A DNA stretch of 47,500 nt from Glandiceps talaboti (taxonomy: Eukaryota > Hemichordata > Enteropneusta > Spengelidae), in assembly GCF_964340395.1 (NCBI RefSeq), contig NC_135561.1:12730461-12777960 (forward strand), read 5' to 3'. Shown here one piece after another: positions 11,885 to 22,500 of this stretch; positions within the stretch are counted from its first letter, which is position 1, and every line of letters begins with the position of its first letter. Made by a program: the position numbers and the translations under genes. The notes under the pieces were generated by a model. The model was not told the DNA's origin and did no database searches. It worked only from the letters and a program-made list of their open reading frames with translations.

Positions 11885-14190
11885 GGCAGACATACAGACA
11901 GACAGGCAGACATACAGACACACACATAGACATCAATAAAACATAACCTTCCCTTATGGAAGGTAAACAAGATATGTCTTTGAACAGTACCAGTTCTATA
12001 TGCTACAATTAATCAAAACAGTAATCTCAATGTTCTCTACTACTTCAACAACAGTGTTGTCAGTAAGTTGAATAATTAATTATTTTACAAGTTGGTTAGC
12101 TAATTAGTTGGTTAGCTAGTTAGCTAATTAGTCAGTCAGTCAGTCAGTCAGTCAGTCAGTCAGTCAGTCAGTCATCAGTCAGTTGGTTAGTTAGAGTTAG
12201 CTAGTTTGCTAATTAGTTACTTGGTCAGTTAGTCAGTCAGTTAGTCAGTCAGTCAGTCAGTCAGTCAGTTAGTTAGTTAGTTATATGTTGTCATATATGC
12301 TCCTTCAATTACCATCGGTCTTCAATAGCACTTCTGAAGTCGTCATTGCATTTCTTAAGTCACCAGTCATATAGTCAGTTTTAAACTTAAGACAGAAAGG
12401 TAAGTTACTGCTGGTCTTTCATTCTTTCTCTGTCCACAGACTGGTAATGAAAACACTAACTTATTTTCACTTTGTAAAATTATTCAATCTATGATATTAG
12501 GAAGATTTGACCTACCCATTCCAGACTTGAGGCTCGTGTCTGTGTCTTTAAGTTCCTCTTCTAGATACGGACCACTTTCATGGTACTTTCCTGGTGTATA
12601 TGGAGGTGGTAGAGATTCATCTATACCACTTTCTGTCAAATAACAATGTTACGTTTAGGTGAATTGATAGTGTGTCCAATTTCAAGAAGAAAGGTCTTTC
12701 TGAAAATTCTGTAAATATTATGAAATTTATCTTGAGATTAATGCTCTTAGGACAACACCTTTCACGTACAATGACTCCCATATTAACATAATATTACAAT
12801 GTGTATTATGATATTGTACAAAACAAATTTCAAAATTTGCATAGGCGATTCCTTGTCCTGGTAGAGGAAAAAACTATAAGATGTACAATTCATAATTGTC
12901 ATATACAGAACACAAAACAATTTATTTATTTTAAAGTTGTGCATTCAAAGTTTGCACATGGATGTAAATTGTGAATGCTTTCATTGTTATTGATTGAAAG
13001 ATAATGTGGAAATTATTATTATTATTCTTACCTGCAGTGCCTGTGTATGTTATCTTCAAATTATCATTTGCAGAACAATCAACGTCATCCAATAAACCCT
13101 TTGCAGACAGCAATTTTGACAGGCTTGACTCCTTGAGAGAGTGTATATATTGACCAGATATCGACTCATTGAGTGCATATCCGACATGTGCTTTGTACAT
13201 CATACTATGCTTTTGTTGGTGTTGTCTAATTTCTTGTTTATATTCTCTGATTTCTGAAAGTGAAAGTGAAAGACAAAGTGGTGTTTTTTAAGTTGCCAAC
13301 TCTAGCATGTAGAAGAATCAGAGGAGATATGATGGAGAAGAGTAGAATTCCAGACCAGCCGGATCTGAATATATAGGCTGGAATTTGGAAAGCCTAAGTT
13401 CGGAATACACATATGTTTGGTTCCGGTTACTCGACCCCAACTAGTTTTTTAATGCCGACACTAAACTTTTTTTTAATGACAGAATTTGAGAAAAAGATAT
13501 AAATCGCAAAAATTGTGAGAAATAGTGGATGTGAACATTGGTGTCATCTTAAAAATACAATATAAAATTGATGAGAATGAACAAATAACACAGAAACCAT
13601 ATGGAAAACAACAGAAAGCATAACTACCTGAACTAGACACTCACATATGAAAAAAAAAACAAAGAAAAAAATCTACTTACCCCATCTAGTCTTAAAAATT
13701 TAGCGTAATCGGAACCACACATTTTTTTTATTAGGCCTAAGTAAACCTAAGTTAGTAAGTAAGCTACGGTCCTAGAATCTACAGAACTATGGTTCTGTCA
13801 CGGTGAGTAGTTATTATGTAATCTAGATAGTGAGACATACCAAGACAGGGTTTTAAGTCTATACTAGGGTCATTTTCTAAACCGTCACTCACCCTTCTCT
13901 AGCATAGTTGCTAGATCTCCCAGCTTCACGTCGTCATTTTTTAAAGCTTGCAGGAGATCTTCGTACCAGTCTGATTTCTTAATGATAACATTGAGGAACA
14001 TCAAAGTAGCGGTAATTGGTCCCTTGTTGGTTTCCCCTGCCTGTATTTGCTCTTCGTCAATTCTATTAAGACAGGTTAAGAACGGAATCAGGTGAGACGG
14101 AGTTATACGGTCCCTAAAACGGGGTCTTAGTTTCCGTAAAACTATTTGTTCAGGTGTACCGTCAGAAACGTATCTTTCAGTCCCTTCCAT
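9944..14190 (-). CDS. CARD protein divergent from the RIG-I-like receptor (533 aa)
   Basis: Four exons on the minus strand: 14190-13893, 13253-13032, 12632-12516 and 10908-9944 (TGA). All introns are phase 1 with consensus GT/AG, and the lengths sum to exactly 534 codons. The ATG at 14190 has a purine-rich context (GACATGG). Residues 1-99 form a CARD, clearly similar to the receptor's CARD across the bidirectional promoter (shared IVLR.LR.RF, DEEQI.A.E.NKG, LLx.AL..D..KL..LA..LE.GE). Residues 100-173 are a charged helix-prone linker. PPPYT at 182-186 is a WW-binding PPxY motif. Residues 213-533 are Gln/Asn/His-rich, probably disordered, with an LNIS at 314-317. No transmembrane tail is visible, so it is not a classical MAVS. 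I infer a soluble CARD partner, adaptor or decoy for the neighbouring receptor. Confidence 0.82.
11281..11957. repeat. Microsatellite-bearing dispersed element, copy 1
   Basis: A unique-looking lead (ATGTTTACCAA, CAGTTCTAGCCATTATC, GAGTCAGTC.TTTCT) is followed by about 520 bp of CATA/CACA/CGTA and CAGA arrays (11400-11925) and a CATAACCTTCCCTTA tail with a small TTCC/GGAA hairpin. The same lead and tail flank a short CAGA array at 32771-32993. It lies in the last intron of the CARD gene. Confidence 0.75.
12123..12282. repeat. (CAGT)n and GTTA repeat block
   Basis: CAGT tetranucleotides mixed with GTTA/GCTA units in the last intron of the minus-strand CARD gene. Confidence 0.9.
13893..14190 (-). 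CDS. CARD exon of the minus-strand gene
   Basis: A 298-nt first exon of 99 codons plus one base, ending AAGG|GTGAGT. The CARD is diagnosed by its six-helix hydrophobic pattern, the ..PSHLIPFL.CL...DEEQI segment and the ..DWYEDLLQALK end. The receptor's first exon ends at the same alignment position and phase (EKG|E against EEG|E), indicating common ancestry. Confidence 0.85.
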
Positions 14191-14254
14191 GTCAAAATAT
14201 TCGATAAAAATGTGGGGTTGTTGGCGACCAGTGTAGACTATTAATATATCGTAT

Positions 14255-14273
14255 GGGGAATCCCCAGACGTCA
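14255..14273 (-). promoter_or_regulatory. CRE + kappaB module facing the CARD gene
   Basis: On the minus strand it reads TGACGTCT followed directly by GGGGATTCCCC (kappaB at 14255-14265, CRE-like at 14266-14273), preceded by CCGGAGC. The kappaB 11-mer matches GGGRNNYYCC and is identical to that of the opposite module. Confidence 0.75.
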
Positions 14274-14412
14274 GCTCCGGGTAACGTCACTGCACGTGGT
14301 ACACTGTTACGTACATCACCACATCAGTTTTGATATTGAACTCTTTTCATATCATAATTATACCGGGGTCCTTTTTTTTAGCACATCTAAAATTTTGAAA
14401 TATTAAATCAAT

Positions 14413-14428
14413 TAAAACGAAAGTTTCG
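14413..14428. promoter_or_regulatory. IRF/ISRE-like site
   Basis: TAAAACGAAAGTTTCG fits AANNGAAA and is one mismatch from GAAANNGAAA. The CGAAAGTTTCG core is palindromic. It lies between the two CRE + kappaB modules. Confidence 0.5.
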
Positions 14429-14473
14429 TGAATCAAGTGTACTGGTAGTGCATACTGTTTACGCATGACATAA

Positions 14474-14499
14474 CGGAAGTGACGTCAGGGGGATTCCCC
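14474..14499 (+). promoter_or_regulatory. ETS-CRE + kappaB module facing the receptor
   Basis: CGGAAG (14474-14479) abuts a full CRE, TGACGTCA (14480-14487), and then GGGGATTCCCC (14489-14499). ETS-CRE pairing is common in bidirectional promoters. The arrangement mirrors the module at 14255-14273. Confidence 0.78.
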
Positions 14500-14648
14500 G
14501 AACTCAGGTGCTCGGCATTTCATAGAATTAAATACGCACTGAACTAGGGTCGAGAATGTTTAGCCACACACTCCCCTTGACATTGCGCTATCGAATCACT
14601 CGTGTAATAACATTTTAGTGCAATGTTTAATGGTTATGTTTTCTAACT

Positions 14649-14979
14649 ATGGCAAGTTTTAACTACGGTGTGGTCAGGGGCGGTGAACGGGAACACGATG
14701 ACCAGGAAGATCCGCCAGAAATCATAGTGCTACGTCATCTAAGAAGCAGGTTTATCAATGCCATTGTCGCGTCCCATCTTCTACCATACTTACAAACGTG
14801 TTTAACGCGTCCAGATGAGGAACAAATACGGGCTGAAGAACGCAACAAAGGTGATATAGCTGGCGCTGTGATGCTTCTTGATTTTTTGGTCAAGAAAAAT
14901 AACTGGTATGAAGTTTTCTTGTCCGCGTTGAAGGATGAAGATATCAAACTGGAACATCTGGCATCACTTCTTGAAGAAG
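14649..14979 (+). CDS. Receptor exon 1: CARD
   Basis: Encodes 110 residues plus one base, ending GAAG|GTGAGA. The CARD spans about residues 24-107 and is the signalling module that would pair with another CARD. An Asp/Glu-rich lead (residues 13-22) precedes it. It is about 50-60% similar by eye to the CARD encoded across the promoter. Confidence 0.88.
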
Positions 14980-15100
14980 GTGAGATTGGTCGTTATGACT
15001 AGAGGTAGAAGTACTCATAATACTAGTATACAATGGTGTTTAAATGCTATTCAACTTGCTTTCAAATTCAATTAATCGTTCTATGACTGGAGTGACAATG

Positions 15101-15132
<32 letters not shown>

Positions 15133-15508
15133 TGTATGTATGTATGTATGTAGGTAGGTAGGTAGGTAGGTAGGTAGGTAGGTAGGTAGGGATGGATGGA
15201 TGGATGGATGGATGGATGGATGGATGGATGTGTGTGTGTGTGTGTGTGGGTATGTATGTATGTATGTATGTATGTATGTGTGTGTGTGTATGTGTAAAAA
15301 TGTATCTGTCTGTCTGTGTGTGTACATGCGTGCGTGCGTGCGTTCATGTGTGTGTGTGCGTGCGTGCATGCATGTATGCATGCATGTATGTATGTATGTA
15401 TGTATGTACATGTATGTATGTATGTATGTATGTATGTATGTATGTATGTATGTATGTATGCATGTATGTATTATTTTGTATGTAAGTATGTGTATGTCTG
15501 TCTGTCTG

Positions 15509-15539
<31 letters not shown>

Positions 15540-16328
15540 GCATGCCATGAATGAGTGTATTAATTATGTAATTGTGTGTAGGCTCATGCATATGTTTGCT
15601 TTCATTGAATAAATTTAATTTCTTGTTTACAAAAAAATAATTGTAACAGAGCTAGCAAAGGACAACAGAGAGCACAGAGCTGCACCAAATGATACAACCT
15701 CTGAAAGGTGTGTGGATGCTGCTAACAATAGTGATCATGTACAGCCAGTCTCTCCACTTTCTAACCAACCAAACTTGAGTGTCCAATCAAATCAAGACAC
15801 AGACAGTAGTGTTGATACTGTTGACAATGCAGTAAACGGTAAGATGGCCATGCCATGAAGTATTTATTAGACAGATTAAGAAAATCTTACGAGAAGGAGA
15901 TGAGAATTACATGAGAATGACGTCATCATTTTGTGCTGTGTGACATCAAAATGTGTAGACGTAAGTCATTCAATTCTCGACAGTAAGCCGTTTTTGACAA
16001 GAGGCCAGCAAGATTCTCGTAAGTGAATATTAGAGCATATTTGGCATGATTACTCCCTGTTTGCCATCAAATTTCATGAAGAATTAATTCAAAATATTCT
16101 TTAGCTTGTTTGTAAAGAACAAAGTGCGATTACACCGTGAACTACTGAAACATTCAAATTCAGGTAGCACTTTGGAAGTGTTGTTTAACTTTACCATAAC
16201 GAGAATGAGATGCAGACGAGAAGCTGATTGTCATTGTCGTCTCACTCTTGTAAACTCTACTTAATCTCTCTATTATCTAAATAAATAGTAACCCAGCATT
16301 GACCATGTAGGTGAAATTATATTTATAA

Positions 16329-16399
<71 letters not shown>

Positions 16400-19300
16400 A
16401 TAGAAATTGATACTTGATTCCATTTTATACAGTAGTGAATTAATATTCACCTTTATTGGAATCTAGTTTTTGAAGCGACTATATAGCTTTCACCTGTGAC
16501 TGTGGATACCATCTGCCACCTATGTACAATAGTCTGCTGTCAGGTGATTCTATTAGGAGGTCACTTGACCAAATGGCATAACTCTGATGACGTCTGAGTG
16601 ATTCAGACGAAGGCTAGGTAGTCTCTTCAGAAACTAGATTCCAGCAATAACTTCACTATTATTACTGCATACATAACATATTTTTGTTTCAGTTGGGAAA
16701 GATTTTGTACAGAAGAATTACAAGTCTCCAGTCTGAGACCTAACTAAGAGAATTTAATTTTTTATCCTACATTGAACTATTGATCTCACCCCTTAGTGTA
16801 TCTGTACTCATGATGTCATCAGAAAAATTGTCCCCCCATAATACCTTGCAGTAAATCCCCGATTGGGCCAAAGTGCAGTAGGGCTTTTGTAAACATGATT
16901 TCAGAGTTGAATAAGTTATATCAAGGTGCTATTTTATCACCCATAATCATTTTTAATTTGATAGTAGTAATCAATGCAATTGCAGAAATAACTCTGTTTC
17001 CATATTAGCAATTCTGAATAATGTGACTCATATTTCAGGCACAGCTGAACTGAAGAACCAATTATGTAGAGTTGCATTGTCATGGTGCAGAAAACGCAAA
17101 TTTGGCAACACATGGTATAACCATTTATGAACTCTCTTCCTTTCTTACATTTTATAGATTTAAGAGTACAATTACCAGATCCACCTCCTCCGTACACAGA
17201 AGGGACATATTTTGAACAGGCGGGACAGCTTGTAGAGTCAGCTGGAGGCTCCCCTCAACAAAACCAGCCACTCACACTCAATAAATATTTTATCACTATA
17301 AATGCACCTGGAACTAAGGTACAAGTGGGTGGAAGGAATTTGATGAACTGTTCACCAAAGAATGAAGATGTAGTTGACAGTGGACACTCCCCTAAATCTC
17401 CAGAAAAGGGTAAGTGGGTGTAACAGTAATCAAATCTCCAAAACCAACTGACCTCTTGTACTTGACCAATGTTATATGATTAATTATGGTTAATTTTCTG
17501 GTTCCAAGATGCATTGCAGGAAATTACATCATTTATATTGTTACATTTAGGCTTGTTTTGTTTTTATTACATTTTAAGAAAAAAATATTCACATCATTAA
17601 AATGATGGAAACACATGTTTACCGCTATCATTTTAAGTGATGTTCTAGAACAAAGACTAAATAAGTTTACAATAGAATAAAAGAAAATTCATTGCCCAAT
17701 GCAAAAGTATAAAATAAAAAAAAAAATAAAAATTATAATTCACATGTAATTGAATATTGGGATGTCACATATACATTTTTTATTTGTATTTTTCGAAATT
17801 GTGCTCAAAGCACATTTCAATTAATGTTCCTGGCATGGACATATAGTGGCACAACAGCCCATTGTACTAATTTACACTCTAAACAGAAGACAGTCTCTGC
17901 ATGCAGTATTTGTTAGCACGCCTGATTAAATCCTTCAGATAGCAAACCTCTGTCCTAGCTGTCATGTCTCATGATACAAATTGGTTGACTTGGAGGCAGT
18001 AATTGTCCATATCGATTTTCATTAAGGATTTTTAGTCTGCTTGCAGAAAAAAAAATTGATGTTCCAAGCATGATGCACAGATTATGTAGTATATTATTCA
18101 AATTACACTGGAATCAGGGTTGAAACCTGGAATAAAGTTGAATTATTTTATTCTACTAACATTAGAGTACAGCATCACAGAAGTTTATAGTGTAAGATTT
18201 TTGCCAGTGATGTCTGGTGTTTCAGTAAGTTTTAAATCATCAGTAACTTTTTATTTTTATTTTCATTTTTTTATTTAAATACAAGAAATATACAAACATT
18301 GCAGACTGTATTGCTTTATGGCTACATTGAACTGACAACATGCATTGTATAATAAGCCAGTCACTGTAAAAAGTCCCCCCGTTATGAGTCCATGATGTAA
18401 ATGCTCCTTTATGAGCCCGATTTGAAAGATATATATCATTTTATAATGTAACAGTACTCATCCTGTAGCCTGATTTACAAATTGATAACATTCTAATTTT
18501 ATAATGATATTCATCACCCTATAGGGTCATTCCAACGGAAAGATGAAGAAGAGGCAGATTGCATAATTGAAGGTGAAATAATTGAAGATGAAGAACAAGA
18601 ATTGATGTCTGAATTTGATGCAACTGCTGAGATGAGTACTCGGGAGCAAGGTATTGTAAATATAAATGTATTGAATAATTGAAATTACTTGCCCCTTTTC
18701 TTGTTGTCTTACACACTTAGAAACCTACAGATGGTTACTACAGGACATACCTATAACAATCTCTGTGTTGAGGGGTTTGCCCATGTAGCAGGTCCTGTGC
18801 AGATCATGTAACAATCCACATTGATGTGTACAATAGATACGCAGGCATGTCACAGGGTCTGTATTTGCTACATGTGACAATACCTGTGTGTACATGACTG
18901 TATGTTTACATGGATGCATGAGTACACAGGTATGTCACAGGTGTGATTGTACATCAAAATTTCATGCTTGGACATACACATAAATATACTTCTACTTGTA
19001 CCAACAGACCAGCTTTTACGTGTCCTTAAATCTGTACACTGTCAGACTATGTAACAGACTTGTACGCACATGCATCTCTGGACACAAATATGTGTGTATA
19101 TTTCTGTTTCAGTCATGTGATCACAGCAATTTATACTGTTTACACACCCGAATACATGCCTGTGCTGACAGTCCTATTGCATGTCTGTGAATACTGTCAT
19201 GAAATCTGACCAAATTTTTAGACCCTGCAACGTAACCTAGCTATTTCCTATATTCTGTGCCAGGATCTGCACTAGACCTGTTCCAAGCTTGTCCAGTATT

Positions 19301-19510
19301 AAATCTGCCTGTGGATTTCTAACTGTGCAAATGATACACTTTACGCCCCATTAACTTTATATATTGCCTTGACGTTATTAACAGGTAGTTGAATTATTAT
19401 CATTGCAGAAGGCGAGGAGAGTTCATCAAAACATGTAGAAACAGATCAAAATGAAAGTGAAGAAAGTACACCAGACACAAAGGAATCATCAAAAAATTCA
19501 AATACTACTA

Positions 19511-19542
<32 letters not shown>

Positions 19543-22500
19543 ACTTATACTACTACTACTACTACTGCTATTACTACTACTGCTACTGCTGCTACTGCTG
19601 CTTCTACTACTACTACTACTACTGCTACTACTACTGCAGCTGCTACTTGTACTACTGCTGCTGCTACTACTACTACTACTCTGCAAAGTTCACCACCAGT
19701 TGAATCTAAAATGTAAGTATATGACTGTATGATCAATTAATATATGAGTATCTATACTTTTCTTTACATCACTCTGAATTGTTTTGGTTTTGTTTAAAAG
19801 ATAATTTCTTTGTTATTCAGTCCTTCTATAAATCCTATCAGGCTATTTGTATGTGTACAAACGTATGTCTTACCCTCTCAGAGGTATTGATTTTTACCCT
19901 CTCAGAGGTTTTGATTTTTACCCTCTCAGAGGTATTGAAACAAAAACCGACAAGTAAGGAAATGTTACAGCAATACACAAAACACCTGGCAGACATGCTA
20001 AAGGGAGATGGCAGAAGGAAAAACAAATCTGTAGTACATGACCATACTAAGGCCAACTAGATGTGTGTATATGACATAACAATTACTGTTTAATTTGAAA
20101 ATGTTGGTTTTATTTTTATTTATTTAAGTTGCAAATTTGAATCCATTACCAGTGCTACATGTAACCATGAAATATACCACAAAATAAAATAATTAGATAT
20201 CATTGTGAGTCCCCAATATGTTTTCTTGTTCAGCCAAGGAAAATATGAGTGACGTAAGTGGCTAGTCGCAATGAAAAATAATGAAAGTGGAGGCCTAGAA
20301 AATTGTTATGGTCTGATCATGGGGGGGGGGGGGGGGGGGGGGGGGGGGGTCATAATATTTGCTCATGATTTGAAACAGGAGTAGTCATTTACTGAGTATA
20401 CACATATGTTCAACATTACTAGTGACTTTACTGCAATAAGTTTGTAAGCTTATACTTAATTATGAGTTGAGTGACTGCCATAATAATGTGTTTGTGTATG
20501 CAAATATGCATATATAAAACTATCTCTGTAGCCCGGGGGGAGGCGACTATGACATTTCTTGTCAATTGGTTCAAGTTGGGGGGGGGGGGGGGGGTTGACT
20601 GTGAAAAAGAGTTCGACCAAATTATTTTCTCCACAGGCAAACTACCATAAATTCTGCTTGTTACCTTTCATTAATAATGTTTAGTTCTCTGTACAGATAG
20701 ATTGTAGTATAAATACAGTTGTTGAGATGCTACTAATTACTTCAATCTTTAATCTGGGGAAAACCACTAATGAGTTTGGAACAATGAAAATATAGTTGAA
20801 GCAGTAAACACCAGCTCACAAACTGAACATTTTATTTTCCACAAATAAAAATGAAAGATTGTAGTCATGCAACACAGAAGGCATTCTCATGTTTACCATA
20901 TTCTTGATTGGAGTGTTTCTGCCAATACAATGTTGGAAGCTCTGACTGAGAAACTTAATTTCATCAAGATTTTGACATAGTTGAAACATTCTGTTTAATG
21001 ACCTACGTTGTAAAATACAAGCCCATTAAGCCCATCCGCATAACATTAAAGAATCAGCATGTGATATATCACTATAGCATTAAGTAAAACATATTTCTTA
21101 TTAAAACAAGGTTTGTATTAATTGAAGTGATTGTACTTTTGACTTGATGTTTTTTTTCCATTATCTGAAACCCAGCTATCTGCATATGTAATGATCTTAC
21201 CATATATTTCTTTGCAGTATTAAGAGTTTTGAATATGAAGATCTAAAGCCACGTTCGTATCAGTATGAATTAGCGGCACCAGCCCTAGAAGGAAATAACT
21301 CCATCATCTGTGCACCCACTGGTACTGGTAAAACACATGTTGCTATGATGATAACAAAGGACCATATGGAAGCATCGTTAGCTGAACAAGCCAAGGAATT
21401 AGATGGAAAAAGTACAAGTGTAATAAGTAAACGTAAAGCTATCTTTCTTGTTCATCGCATACCACTTCTCAATCAAACATACAAGCGTTTCAAGAAGTAC
21501 CTTACTCTCTTCCATGTCACAAAACGCAGTGGGGCATCAATGACGAACACTGTCTTTGAATCGCTGATTCCAACGAATGATATCATTATCACTACAGGCG
21601 GCATCTTACAAAACTCCCTCCTGGAGAAGAAGTCTACGCTAGACATGTTTTCCTTGATTATCATTGATGAGTGTCACCACGCAATGAAGAACCATCCTTA
21701 TAATGTCATCATGGCAGAGTACTTGAGAATGAAACTTGCCAATCCAGCTACACCTCTTCCTCAGATTGTAGGCCTGACAGCAAGCCCTGGGTCCGGCAGC
21801 AACAGCGGTATGATAGCAGTAACTGAACACATTCTGAAGTTGTGTGCTAATTTAGATGCCCATGTGTTCGTAACTGTGCAAGACTCACAGAACAAGGAGG
21901 CACTACGCAAAGTCACCAATGATCCAGATAAATATACATCTGTTACCAGACCACGAAATCCAGACCCCTTTAAAGAGAAAGTAGATGAGATAATGAAAGA
22001 AATTGAAAAGAAGGCAGGTTTGACTGGCATTGGTCACCAACATGGAACTCAACAGTATGAGTCCTCTATCATGACTGCTATACAGGAAGCTACCAATCAA
22101 CAAAACCATGAAGTTGCCAAGTGCTGTGAGCATCTCAGAGAATACAACACAGGTAAAAGATGGTTACAACTGCCTAAGCATACAGTAGATTGAGGTGAAA
22201 GATAGTACTTAGTACTATCTTTCACCTCAATCTAATAAAAGCAAAAAAACAACCCTAATTATTCATGATATTGATAGAAACAAAGGAGGCCGAGTACTGG
22301 TGTGGCATACTCATGGTATTTGCACCCATGCTGACGAAGTCCTCTTCAGCTGTATACAATGAATATAGTGAGTGAAAGTGCAGTTGCTAACATTGCAAGA
22401 ACAAGGGCGAAATGTCCCTTGGTATCCACACTGGCATTCATCCATGATGAAGTTCTGTTAAATAATTGTGACTAGTTGAAACTTCAAATTTCATAAAAGA

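Larger units (their letters stand above)
14191..14648. promoter_or_regulatory. Bidirectional promoter of the CARD gene and the RIG-I-like receptor
   Basis: Only 458 bp separate the two start codons, which point away from each other. The interval holds two mirrored CRE + kappaB modules (14255-14273 and 14480-14499), a further half CRE (ACGTCA, 14284-14289), an E-box CACGTG (14293-14298) and an IRF-like element (14413-14422). No TATA box is evident in a fixed position. CRE, IRF and Rel sites together recall the composition of interferon-type enhancers. Joint induction of both genes on infection is inferred. Confidence 0.75.

Noticed and set aside
11346-11970. Long open frames (up to 197 codons) of His/Thr/Tyr/Ile or Cys/Met/Tyr/Val repeats
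   Set aside because: They are translations of CATA and CAGA arrays, open in several frames on both strands. The same applies to frames at 1600-1844, 15040-15612 and 46301-46907.
19451-19732. Poly-Leu frame (+) and poly-Ser/Val frames (-) across the ACT/GCT repeat
   Set aside because: Only the Thr/Ala frame joins exons 4 and 6 with correct phases; the others are shadows of a trinucleotide repeat.
21345-22193. A helicase gene starting at the ATG at 21345
   Set aside because: The Walker A motif lies upstream in the same exon and the frame runs back to an acceptor at 21217. The 3' end runs into intron sequence past the donor at 22153.
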